64,000 nucleotides of DNA from Neoscytalidium dimidiatum (taxonomy: Eukaryota > Ascomycota > Dothideomycetes > Botryosphaeriales > Botryosphaeriaceae): the NCBI GenBank assembly GCA_037367355.1, contig CM074696.1, forward strand, positions 3,348,001-3,412,000, written 5' to 3'. The position numbers and the translations under genes are program-made. A model generated the notes under the pieces. It was not told the origin of the DNA. It did no database searches and worked only from the letters and a program-made list of their open reading frames with translations. Of this stretch, positions 24,401-34,601 are shown piece after piece (the stretch's first letter is position 1; every line of letters starts with the position of its first letter).

Positions 24401-24958
24401 GGTTGAATAGACCAGGCGGACTGCGACGCGTTCGCTTGAGGCGTTCGTATCTCCCCGCTTTGAGTTCACTCCTTAGCCATAAGGTAGCGCGCTGAGTGAG
24501 AAGAGATTCATGATTCGATAAACGGATGCGCTACCTAATCGCTGCTCTTCGGTCTATGGCAGTGGATTCTGTGATGGATTCTGTGGTCGAGTACATTGCG
24601 GCTTGCAGGAAGGGATACTTGTTTGCTTACGTGCGGAAGTCTGTGGAGTTGCTCCATGCTCCTTTTTGACAGTCCTGCTATGCGCTTCACGGGTTTCGTG
24701 AAAGCACCGGTGGTCTTGGCACTTAGAAAGAAAAGACTTGCCTATGGTCCTAAAGGTGCAGCGCCGGTGATGGCTTGAGGGTTGCTAGCATTAAGACTTT
24801 ATGTCAGCTCAATCATTGAAATACTCGCTTTAGCGCACACGAATCTATTTGAACTTTCCGGTACGATCACTGCCGTCTTACAGGGCAATCGAGTGCTGAC
24901 TTTAGAATTCTGTCCAAGTAAATCCCAGATGCTGATCCTCGGCGACCACAGTGCTTTC

Positions 24959-25075
24959 TGTTATGGTAGGTACGCTTAGCGCGGCGCTAGCACCGCTGGG
25001 TAGTTTAGCTCCTTCGCTCTCTTTCAGGAAGACAACAACAAGGAATACAAGTACTTACGAGGTTTTGCTCCAACA
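24959..25075. mobile_element. solo-LTR-like element, copy A, with 5-bp target duplication
   Basis: A 117-bp element that begins TGTTATGG and ends CTCCAACA, so it has the TG...CA ends typical of LTRs with a short TGTT/AACA inverted terminus. It is flanked directly on both sides by CTTTC (24954-24958 and 25076-25080), a 5-bp duplication of the kind made by LTR-retrotransposon integrase. A second copy lies at 38238-38360. The length is short for a fungal LTR, so a MITE-like element is the main alternative. No internal retrotransposon coding region is present, in line with a solo LTR left by recombination. Confidence 0.8.
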
Positions 25076-25439
25076 CTTTCCATTCCGCCATGGGTCGTCA
25101 AGTACTCATGCATCGTGCGAGCCATCAATGAAGCTAGATCTGTGACCTACTGCCGTTGAACGGGAAGTAGCCTCGCAGTCCTGCCTGCTTGCGTAGTCCT
25201 TGCGAAGTGTTTTCACTTCCCGAATGTATTGGGCCCCGCGCCACTTTGTCTCTGCACCGCTCTGCAAAACGAAGTCGACTTATGAGCGTTCACAATTCTT
25301 GATGATATGTTATGCAATGGTAGACCAGCATTTCCTGTTGCATTTCATGCACCGCGTCTTATCCTTTCGTGGTTGGACAGACCTCAAAAGCAGGATGTTG
25401 GATAATTTCGCTGACGATTCTCACAGCGATGGAGGGTAA

Positions 25440-25990
25440 TTCAAAATCGACGGCCTCGAATGGCGGGCGGGCGGCCGTGGATCTGCTGGTCGCCACGGCA
25501 GTCGATGCCCACGCCCATGACGACGTCGCTGCTGCCCTTCCAGCTGTAGCTGCGCAGGTGGGCGACCATGTGGTGGAAGTCGGTCAGGTCGGCGTCTGGG
25601 CTGGTGATGGACTTGCGGCGCCGCTTCGCCTCGTTGGTGTCGTCGGCGGGGACCTTCCGGTACCTGATCATGCCCACCAGAGGGCCCCTTCCAGGCTTTA
25701 GCGTGCGTTCCGGGCTGCCTCATCAGCGCAGCGATGGACTGGTTCGTCTCGGAGCCGTCGATCCGGAACCAGTCGCGGTACTCGAGGAAGAGCGGTCTGG
25801 CGAGCTTGCGGTCCAGGGTCGAATATTCCTCAACCGTTTCCCATTCTGGTTTGTGCTGCGCGCCGATGAGATCATGCGCGACCCTATGGTGGCGATGATG
25901 AGGTGCAACTGTGTGCTGGGGAAAGGTTTGCAGACGATGTCGTGGAAGAGATCTTCCTGGTGTAGTTGATGTAGTTGAACAATATATTCT
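25440..25990 (-). pseudogene. broken paralogue of the MYND-finger protein at 2.4 kb
   Basis: Minus-strand frames match the middle of the 400-aa MYND protein in two frames. One has LDRKLARPLFLEYRDWF and runs to KAWKGP (compare LKRQLSDTIRIAYRDAF and FDWRGP). The next frame has DADLTDFHHMVAHLRSY and GIDCRGDQQI (compare DLDLNDFRHIVDYMLTY and RINCHGDQQI). The switch near 25,683 needs a frameshift. The N-terminal MYND finger and the C-terminal 200 residues are not recognisable nearby. It sits 360 bp from a solo-LTR-like element, suggesting a decaying, transposon-visited locus. A still functional spliced gene is unlikely. Confidence 0.75.
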
Positions 25991-26872
25991 CCGCAATATG
26001 CGCCGCTAGGCCAAAAGTAGATGGCAGTCAAGCGTCAAGGAAGGAAGTCACCGGCAAGCGTAAGCTTCTTCAGGCTTCCACAATCAATTCAAGTGCCTAG
26101 AAGTAATAGTGAAATTTTGGGGAGGTCATTTTAGTTTGCATACTGCCATTAGGAGAAAGTATCGGCAAGCTCGATATACATGAAAGTCCTTATAATCAGC
26201 AGTGTCTGTGATCTTTGCTCATAGTATCCGAACTTGTTTACACGCATTATGGTATGTGATATGTCGAGTATCCAGAGAAGATCTTGTCTTTGCGTCTCAC
26301 TTCAGTTGAACAACCAACAAGCGTCAAATAATCAATTCAAGACGCTGTAGCATGAGTGCTAGCAATGAAGAAAAGGAGGAAAAAAGAGAACAGAAAAAGA
26401 AGACAGAAAATATTCTGATGATTAGTGTGAGCTCTTCTCTGAACCACCGATAAGCGCGCTGGTGAGCACTTAGTCTGCAAGTAAAAGAACACGAAAAAAG
26501 TTCTTCAGCACATTTTGGCCTCTCAACCTAATTACTCATAGCAGCTACTACAACTGGAGAATATGTTTGTTAATATACATGTTGATTCTCGACCATTATC
26601 ATTAGGTGTTTTTGTCCGTCCCGGACACGCTGATAATAGCAGCAACAACGACGATAGTATCAACAGCAACGACTATGATATGCGCATCACACCCAATAAA
26701 CAAAACACTGTTCCAAAGTCCTCCACAGCGCTCACACACGCACTCAAATCATTCATATCGTACAAAACACTCCCTTCTTTTCAACAATCCAGGGTATCAA
26801 TCAACGAATCAGGAAAAAAAAGAGAAACTCGAGAACAAAAAAGGTTCCGTCACAACGCGTCGTCCACCTCCT
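25991..26872. other. AT-richer intergenic region
   Basis: No frame with protein character. It should contain the 3' UTR of the C2H2 zinc-finger gene that ends at 26873. The AT-richer composition beside a relic gene may reflect repeat-induced decay. Confidence 0.45.
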
Positions 26873-28865
26873 TTACAACGGCCACCCCGCCTTCTCCGGG
26901 TTCTGCGCCGTAAACGCCGCGTACGCGCCGGGATGCGTGAAGGAGACGATATCCTCCTGCATGGTCGGCGTGCCAGTCAGGCTGCTCGACTGCGGCGGCT
27001 GCGGCGACATCTGCATGGGGTCCCAGGCGGGGTTGAAGTCGAAGTCGACGACGAAGGGGCCAGACGCCAGCTGCTCATCGATGGCCTGGGAGAGGAGCTC
27101 GAACTCCTTGGACGCGCGTTGATGCTGCTGCTGCTGCTGCTGCTGTTGTTGCTGTTGTTGCTGTTGTTGCTGGTGATGGTGGTGGAGTGGGTGCTGGTGT
27201 TGCTGGTGCAGCGGCATCACGACGGCAGAGTTGTAGGCGGGGGGCGGGTCCGGCAAGGAGGAGACGGAGAAGGTAGGGTGGTGCTGGTGCTGGTGCTGAT
27301 GTTGCTGATGCGCGGGGTGCTGCGCTAGGACAGGGGTGGAGTGCGGGCGCAGGTCGGAGGAGGGCGGGTTGGGGTGGAGATACTTGATGTCGGATGCGGG
27401 ACTCTGCTCGTCCATCGGCTCCTGCTTTGGGGCCGCCTCCGCAATCATCGCCATTTCTGCCGAGGCGGCTGGGGCGGAGGAGATGGCCGGCTCCTCGGCG
27501 GTGCTGGTCTCCTGGGTATGGGCGAGGTCGTAGGCGTTGCGGGCGATCTCCTTGACCTTCTCGTGCACCATGCCGTTTTGCTCCATCGAGCGCACGAGGT
27601 CGCGCGCCTCGCGCTTGTCCCACTCGAAAGCCGGCCACTGCTCGCGATCCGCGCCGTGCTCCTTGCTCATCAGCTTCTCCCACGCTATGGCCAGCTCCGA
27701 CTGCAGCAGCAGGCTGCGCACGACGTTGGTGAAGCACCAGTCGGCCTTGTTGGCGCCGGCTTCGAAGTGGCGGGCGACGTGATCGCAGCGCTCGCTCCAG
27801 CTGCGGCACAGCGAAACGCAGAAGCCGCAACCGTACGCCTTCTTGTTGTGCACGCGCAGCATCGACTTCTCGGCACACGTCTTGGAGCGGACGGGCTTGC
27901 CCTCCCGGCCCTCGATCACCCCTTGCACCGAGCACCGCTCCGTCACATTCAGCGAGCGCTCGTGGTCCTTCTTCAGGCCGCAGGTGGAGCAGCCGTGCGA
28001 CTCGTAGTGGTGCTTGCGGTACTTCTTCTCGGCAAAGAAGCTGCGATAGCAGTCCGGGCACGTCCACCGGCGCGGCTGCTCATGCAGCTCCTCCTCGTGC
28101 GTCAACCAGTAGGCGCGGTGCTTGAAAGTCTGGTCGCAGAAGGTGCAGGCGTACTTCTGGCTAGACTGCTGCTGGGGGGTCACGTGGGCGGGCATGGATT
28201 GGGCATGGGCATGGGCATGCTTGCCTGGGACGGGCGGCAGCGGCTTCTCCAGGGTTGCTGAGTCGTGGCGCACGGAGCGCGACTTGGTGAGGGACGAGGT
28301 GGTCGAGGAAGCCTCGGAGCGGTCAGACTTGGTGGACGGGCGGCGCAGCTCCATGTGAGACTTGCTGCGGCTCAGGCCGCGGGTGGATGAGGCGGCTGAG
28401 GAGGCGGTTCGCAGGGAGCTGTTGGACGGCTTGCTGAAGAGGCTGAACATGGCGGATGATGCAACGGACGACCTGTTGTCGGAGGTCAGGCTGGGAACGG
28501 CGGAAGTGCGCCGGCTCGAATCGGTAGATGAGGCTGGGCCAGATCCGATGCTTGCTGGTTCCCTCATTAGTGCTGAGCACAGATACGCGGTGTGTCCTCG
28601 GCTTACCGTAGAAGCGAGCGCTCCGGAGCAGCTCGAAGATCAGCTTGTCGTCGATGTGTTTTATGGCGTCGATGTGGGCGAAGATTTCTGGGGTGACGGG
28701 AGACTCCTCCTGCAGCAGGGTGGTGGCAGAGGGAGCGTGCGAGAGGGCGACTGTGGAAGCTTTCGAGGACAGAGTCTGATGCTTGGGGCGGGTCGAGCCG
28801 GATAGAGTTCGCTTTGTGCCCTGCTGGGCGGGCATGATTACATCCTCGGGCATTATGGAGTCCAT
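26873..28865 (-). CDS. C2H2 zinc-finger transcription factor with polyglutamine tract
   Basis: Two exons, 28607-28865 and 26873-28554, give 646 aa. The 52-nt intron starts GTAAGC, has a CACTAAT branch site and ends CCAG; the phases match only with this join. Residues about 90-210 are Ser-rich with an SH3-like KPLPPVPGK motif. Finger 1 uses Cys223, Cys226, His239 and His244. Finger 2 uses Cys252, Cys255, His268 or His269 and His273. A Cys-rich stretch follows (CSTCGLKKDHER and ACGFCV-like CGFCVSLCRSW). The C-terminal third is His/Gln/Pro-rich with a run of about 17 glutamines, typical of an activation domain. It probably acts in the nucleus as a DNA-binding regulator; targets are unknown. The start is the first ATG of the exon-1 frame. 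Confidence 0.88.
27123..27171. repeat. (CTG)n/(TTG)n repeat coding polyglutamine
   Basis: A CAG-rich tract on the coding (minus) strand with interspersed CAA codons, encoding the glutamine run of the C2H2 regulator. CAA interruptions usually stabilise such arrays. Confidence 0.95.
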
Positions 28866-30107
28866 GACGGGGTCGATTGCTGAGCCAGCAGCAGGAAGGA
28901 CCTCGCGGTGAAGACAACAATACAAAGGTCGTTAAGCGTAAACGCGGAGGATTAGAACGGAACGGGCAAAGCAAGCAAGAGAGAGAGGGGGGGGGCAGGG
29001 AGGCGCGAAAGATATTAAAGAGACAGACAAGAATAGGCTCGGCGGGCGGGCTAGTAGGGGCTTAAGTTCGGGGGCGCGAGTCGTGGAGACGGGCGGAGAC
29101 GCTCAGCTGCTCGCTTGGTCGTTTCAGACGCCGTTTCGTTTCTTATGCCCCCGCGCCATCCCTGCGCAAATCTGTCGGGCGCAGTCCACCAATGGCAGCA
29201 GACGCCATGCGCGACGGCGGGCAAGGCTGAAACGCGCGCTCGCCGCTGTTCGCTCAAGCTTCACCACCATCACCGCCGGATCGGGGACGTGAAACGGTTA
29301 GCGCGAAGCCTCTCCGTGAACGCGTGAACGCTCCGCGAGCGCAGCGCTTGCGGGCGCAGATCGCGGCCGCCGTCTTCGCAGCTGCACGTCGTGTTTGCTC
29401 AGCTGCGCCCTGCCATTGGCGCATGAGCTGCGCGTTTGATCGCCCGCGACGCGAGCCTACTTCGGCTGCGCCGCGTACTATTTCTGCGACGCTGCCGTCA
29501 TTTGCCTCAGCTACCAAAAGAGCAAAACGAGCGAGAAAATAAAGCCGCCCGCGCCGCTGTGCTCCTCGAAGAACTGCGATGCGGTCAGCCCGTCCGGAAA
29601 CTCGCCGCACGAGCGGTGCGCGTACGCATTGCGCAATAGGCTCCTCGGCATCGCAGCTACGCGACAGCGTGAAACGCGCGTGTTCGGAGACGCAAACACG
29701 ACCGCGTCTCAGCGACGCTCGTCTCGGGCTCCCGCCCCCGAGCCCGCCGAGCCCGCTGCCCGCGGCCCGCAACCCGCAACAACGCCTCGCTGCCAATTGC
29801 CCCTCCACTCCCCTCCCCTCCACCCTCGCCGGACAAATTCACCACCAGTCTTCCATGAAACCCGTCTGACGCGGGGCCGGTCGACCTCGAAGACACCGTC
29901 CTTCGAGTTTCGGGGCTGACTCCTCCAAGGCTGCACTGAACTGCAAACAGCGACCGCCGCCGCCGCCAGCCAGCCAGCCAAAGCTGCTGATCCGATCCTC
30001 ACCTGAGCTGCACAACACCTCCTGAAACGCCAGACACGCAAGGCAGCGAAGGCAACAGCATACTTAACGCGTCCTCTGACATCAACTGCAGTAGCTCTGT
30101 TTCTACT
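28866..30107. other. promoter region of the C2H2 gene and 3' end of the hydantoinase gene
   Basis: About 1.2 kb between two minus-strand genes, GC-rich, with no convincing frame. The part next to 28866 should be the 5' leader and promoter of the zinc-finger gene. Confidence 0.5.
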
Positions 30108-33100
30108 TCAATCCCTACCTGCTGCATATTGCTTGCTTGGCGCGTATTCCGCGATCACGCTCTTCGGCTCGACATACACGCCAAGCGCCTTATACTCCAG
30201 GTCGTACCCGAATGCTTTAGGGCCTCCAATCTGGATTCCCATTTCGGTCGAGGTCCACTGCGGGCTGGCCGTGATGCCAAGCACCGTGACCCGGAGCCCG
30301 TACCTGAACTCGGGCACCCCCAGCGCCCGCCCGGACCCCGTGTCCAGCACCGCAATCAAGTCGGGCACCGTGCAGACAATGCGCTTGTCGCCTGCCTCCG
30401 TCGTGTGTTCCGCGTAGAGGTTCTCGTTCTTGAACGGGATCTTGAGCGTCCCGCCGCTTGCCAAAGCCGGCATCGCGTCCTTGACCCCCTCGTCCTCCTC
30501 ATCCGCCGGCATGCTCGCAATCGTGATTTCTCCGTACGAGTGGCCCTTGAACAGCCGACGCTCCACCGCGACGATCTTGCCGCGGAACAAGATGCGAGCC
30601 GTCGATTCCCCGCCCACCTCGTGCACGATCGACTCGCACACCTTCGACAGACTGTTGCTGGCTTCACTGCGCGCAATGCACCGCCCGATGCGCCATGCGA
30701 GCGAGTACGTGTTGATCACGCCGGTCCGCCGGACTGGGTCCCTCTGTGAGTAAATCTTCGCTCCGAGAACATCATCCGTCGTGAACCATACCTGTGGCTG
30801 CTGTCGTCGGCGCACCCGCCTTTCCGACCCGCGATCCCATCTCAGCACATGACGCGCGGAGAGCCCGGTCGACGATCTCGTCGGTCGAGGCCCTCGTCAT
30901 GATGATGGTCTTACCGTCACCAGAGTCTATAGCACAAGGTATAAGCGACCCTGGCTGGTGCACGGCAATTGTCGTTTGCCAGTACGTCGGGTATGCCCGG
31001 CCCATGAAATCGGCATCTGGAGCCGTCAGCAATACGTCGATCAGACTATACACGTATGAAGATATTCTCTTACCGATTGTCGGCCGGTCGAAGTACTTCG
31101 AACTTCCGACGAGAAGCGGCTCCAGTCCATTTGCCCCGCCGATCTCCAGGCCGATGACCGCGTCGAACGAGTCGTGTTTCAGGTACTCCATGAGCGCCTT
31201 GAATGCATCCACCGTTTCTGTGGCATTGAGCCGCTCCACGGAAACTGCCGGTGATCCCATGTGCCCACCCCAATACACACATGCATCGTCAGGGAGCACG
31301 CTTGAATCCACAATCCTGAGCTTGTATCCCTCCCGTAATTGATCCCTCAGCTGAATCCTCGTAGCTGCTGGAGAGCCGCCTCCCGCACAGCCCAGGACAT
31401 AGCAGCCTTCTGCTAGCCAATCAACGTCTGTCTCGGACACGAACCACTCGGCCACGCCCGTCTCTGGGTTTGTTCTGATATCCGGTTTGTAGGTGAATGG
31501 ATCGACGGGCGCCTCCTCTAGAGTCTTCTCGCTGTAATCCTTGCCGCTCTCAGCCTCCTCTTCTCCAAAGTCATCCTTCTCTTCAAGTGGCGCCGGCTGC
31601 CGTGCAATGTCCAGCTCTCCCACAGCTTTGACCACAGTTCGCAGCTTGTTGGCGACGTACGAAACAGGAAGGGAGTCAATCTCGGTAATCGTGACGGTTT
31701 CAGGTATAGCACCCGCCTCTGTCGCTCTCTTGATGGCCAGATCCTTGGCATGTTGGATGGCTTCCTGTTGCGTCTGATGCTCTGTGCTCTGGACAAGATC
31801 GACGACCCCTCCAACCTTGCTGACCGCAGCACCAACGGCGCTAGAATGCGAAGTCAGCAGTTGACCTGTGCACCAGGCGAGCAGGTATACTTACTTCGCA
31901 ACATCGTGAAACGGCGGGCATATTATCTTCGACGCGCCCCTCAAGCTTTCCGGCGCGACAACTGATCCACCACCGACCAGCAGCACAGGAATGGGGTCAG
32001 GGGATGTCTTGCACAAATCGATGACGCCTTCCAGCATCGCCTTGATACGGTCCTGGGCCTTGGCCACTAGCTCGGGACTGACATTGCTTACCTTCGCTGC
32101 GTCGCCAATGTCTGCCTTCTTCGCCGCGACCGCCACATCCGTCGCCGTCAACTTGGTGCCGCCAAATACCTTGGCTTCAGTCGTAATGTAGTGGCCTACC
32201 GAATCCGGCCCCACGGTCACTTTGCCCCCATCCGCCGACTCCCTGACGATGGACCCGCCTCCGAGGCCGATGGAATGAAGGAAGGGCATGCTGTAGTTCA
32301 CCTTCACGCCCGCTACGCTCACGAACGCCGACGCCTGCCGCGGGAACCCCGACGCCAACAAGACGCCCGCATCCGCCGTCGTGCCGCCGACATCGACCAC
32401 GACGGCCGCGGACCCGTCCAGCGTCTTACCAGCCAGATACGCGGCGCCGCGCATTGAGTTCGTTGCGCCCGACGAGAAGGTGCGGATGGGCATGCGGGCC
32501 GCGCTCGCAGCATCGATCAATGTCCCATCGTTCTGCGTGATGTACAACCCGCACTTGAGATTCAACCTCGCCATGGCCTCCCTGAACCCGCGCACGGTGC
32601 GCCTGCCATACCGCAAGATTGACGCGTTCAGAATCGCGGCGTTCTCGCGCTCCAGGAACCCGATGTTGGACACCTCGTGCGAGCATACGACGTCGATGCC
32701 GGGGATCTCCCGCAGCACGATGTCGCGCACCCGCTTCTCCTGCTGGAACTCGGAATCGATGGGCGAAAAGATGCCTGCGACGACGAGCGCGGAGACGTTG
32801 GATGCGCGGATTGCGGTGCACTCGCGGACCACCTGGGCCTCGGAGAGGGGCGCTTCTTCCGACCCGTCGATGTGCAGGCCGCCGTCGACGTAGCCGACGT
32901 AGCTCTGGATGAGGCTGGACAGCCCGCGCGGCCAGTCGCTGAAGGGCGGGATTTGGCGCAGGAAGGATTTGGAGAGGCGCAGCACGCCGACGCGGCGCAG
33001 GCGGCGGGCGTCGCGCTCGATGACGGCGTTGATGAAGTGCGTCGTGCCGATGGTTACGCAGGCGATGCTGTCGAGCGGGATGTTGGCGCTTTTGATGACC

Positions 33101-33477
33101 GTCCCGACGGCGGTTTCGATGCCAGAGGTCACATCGGGCGTGGTGGGTGTCTTGAAGTGTGCGATCACGCCGCGGTTGGACGAGGTTTGCGCGGTGGTGT
33201 CGAGGACGACGGCGTCGGTGTTGGTGCCTGCGGGGTGAGGTGGTCAGGATTGATGTGCGTGAACCTTCGTCTCTTTCAAACACTGTCATGTGCTCCCGAG
33301 CTCTTTGCTCATATCTCGTTTTCATTTCTTCGAAAGGGACTCCTCTCCTAGCTCCAAGCTCGTCTTTGCTAAATCTCAATTGGCAGAGGGGAGGGAGCGT
33401 GGGAGGGAAAATGACATCTACGCACCTCCAACATCGACGCCTATGCGTATGTTCTTCGCCGGGGTGATGCTGCCCAT
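30108..33477 (-). CDS. hydantoinase/oxoprolinase (HyuA-like) - DUF917 fusion protein
   Basis: Four exons (33426-33477, 31895-33227, 30792-31840, 30108-30733) give 1019 aa; introns are 198, 54 and 58 nt with matching phases. Residues 1 to about 540 are a HyuA/oxoprolinase A domain of the actin-like ATPase type: RIGVDVGGTNTDAVVLD at the N-terminus, VTIGTTHFINAV, a second phosphate loop VDVGGTTADAGVL, GLGGGSIV, and PPFHDVANAVGAA at the first exon 2/3 join. Known members cleave hydantoins or 5-oxoproline, usually ATP-dependently. Residues about 590-1010 are DUF917, with CYVLGCAGGGSP, YWGGHMGSP, GLEIGGANG and SLAWRIGR; bacterial DUF917 proteins are commonly encoded beside HyuA. The fusion of both suggests one multifunctional ring-opening enzyme. 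The last join restores the exact spacing expected between the AGAP and SLAWRIG motifs. The substrate is inferred only. It is divergent from an NCS1 permease. Confidence 0.9.
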
Positions 33478-34601
33478 CTTGACTTTCACTTCTCTGCCTT
33501 CGACAGCGCGACCTGGTGGCAACGCGGCTCTTCCAAATGGGCGACCGGTAGGACTTATACTCCTCAGAAATTATCGGCGAAGGCCTGAGAAACGCTCAGC
33601 CGAAATTCGTCGACGATTATGTCACGGCACGCAGGCAAGATTGCCCTATCACGAAGGCTATCGGCACCGGCGTGCACACGCAGGGCGCGCGGGGCGCTGA
33701 AGAAGGAGCCGCGGGGCTCTTGTCGACGGCGCATCCCACTTTCAACCCAAGGTCACGTTTCTTCCGGGTTTTCGGATTGGCAGGCCAAAATGCCCGATCG
33801 ACCGGCGGAGTGGGCAGGTCCAAGCAGCACGCCAACACTGCGATGTCGTGCTTGCGAGCGGAGAGACGACACTCGGCCGGCCGGCCGGCTGTGATGGCGC
33901 GGATGCCGAGAGTCACTCGGGAGCCCTTATCACCACGAGCAGCAGGGAACACGCTGCAGGAGAAACGTATCTCCTCTCCGTTATCAACGCACCTCCGCAC
34001 TATCGGGCCCCTCGGGCGGTCGATGCCCCTTCTCCAACCAACCACAGTCCGTGAGCGCTGATGATCTCCGCGTGCTGTGTACTGTACACTGGCCTCCGTC
34101 CTAGCACGAACGCCCCCTCGAGCTACTTTCGAGTCAGACTGACAAGCCATGCGCGTGAACCGATGCGACCTTGACGTTGGCTCCTCTGCCGCGCCGGCAG
34201 TTGACGGTTTGTTCCATGCAGATTGGCATCCGTACACCAGGTTCTATCTTGCTAGCGGCAGTGACCTGCGTGATAACCCCCGGATGGCCGGTTGATAGTG
34301 CCTCTTCTCGGAAGATAATGCCACGAGGTTGGCTGTCGATATGTAGCAGATGCCGTTCCCCCAGCTTTTCCTCTACCTTTTCGCCCCGCTTTGCCTGCAC
34401 TGATCTTCCTCGCTTGCTTTCCCATCCATCCTTCCCAACCTGCTGGGCCTTCCGTTGCTGCAGGTTGCACGCATCCAGGATCATATTCTTTGATTTTTTT
34501 TTTCCCCCCTTTTGCCGTGCACACGCTTCGTGCGTGCTGCTTCTCACATTATCCCACAAAGCAGCTGCAATTGCTGACGCAACTCCGATCACAACGTCAA
34601 G
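33478..34601. promoter_or_regulatory. shared promoter region rich in GATA sites
   Basis: A 1.1-kb divergent intergenic region between the hydantoinase fusion and the NCS1 permease. By eye it holds ten HGATAR matches counting both strands: 33571, 33646, 33658, 33927, 33982, 34001, 34244, 34271, 34293 and 34313. Random sequence of this length would give about three. HGATAR is the core of the site bound by AreA/Nit2 GATA factors in nitrogen catabolite control. No competing reading frame in this stretch looks real. Confidence 0.6.

Larger units (their letters stand above)
16540..24953. other. 8.4-kb gene-free, repeat-rich region upstream of the NDT80-like gene
   Basis: From 16.5 to about 20.7 kb the DNA is very GC-rich and carries many tandem repeats of 4-6 bp units. 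From about 21 to 24.9 kb it is more ordinary. No frame has convincing protein features: long frames such as 19756-20571 are Pro/Leu/Ala runs made by the repeats. The proximal part may be the leader or promoter of the NDT80-type gene. I see no RNA gene. Confidence 0.5.

Noticed and set aside
27341..28261. 306-codon plus frame antisense to the C2H2 gene
   Set aside because: Shadow of the zinc-finger coding sequence; Leu/Val/Arg-rich without motifs.
28323..28567. ATG at 28567 as start of the C2H2 protein, or read-through of exon 1 past 28607
   Set aside because: The ATG lies inside a canonical 52-nt intron; splicing joins exon 1 in phase, while read-through leaves the finger-containing frame.
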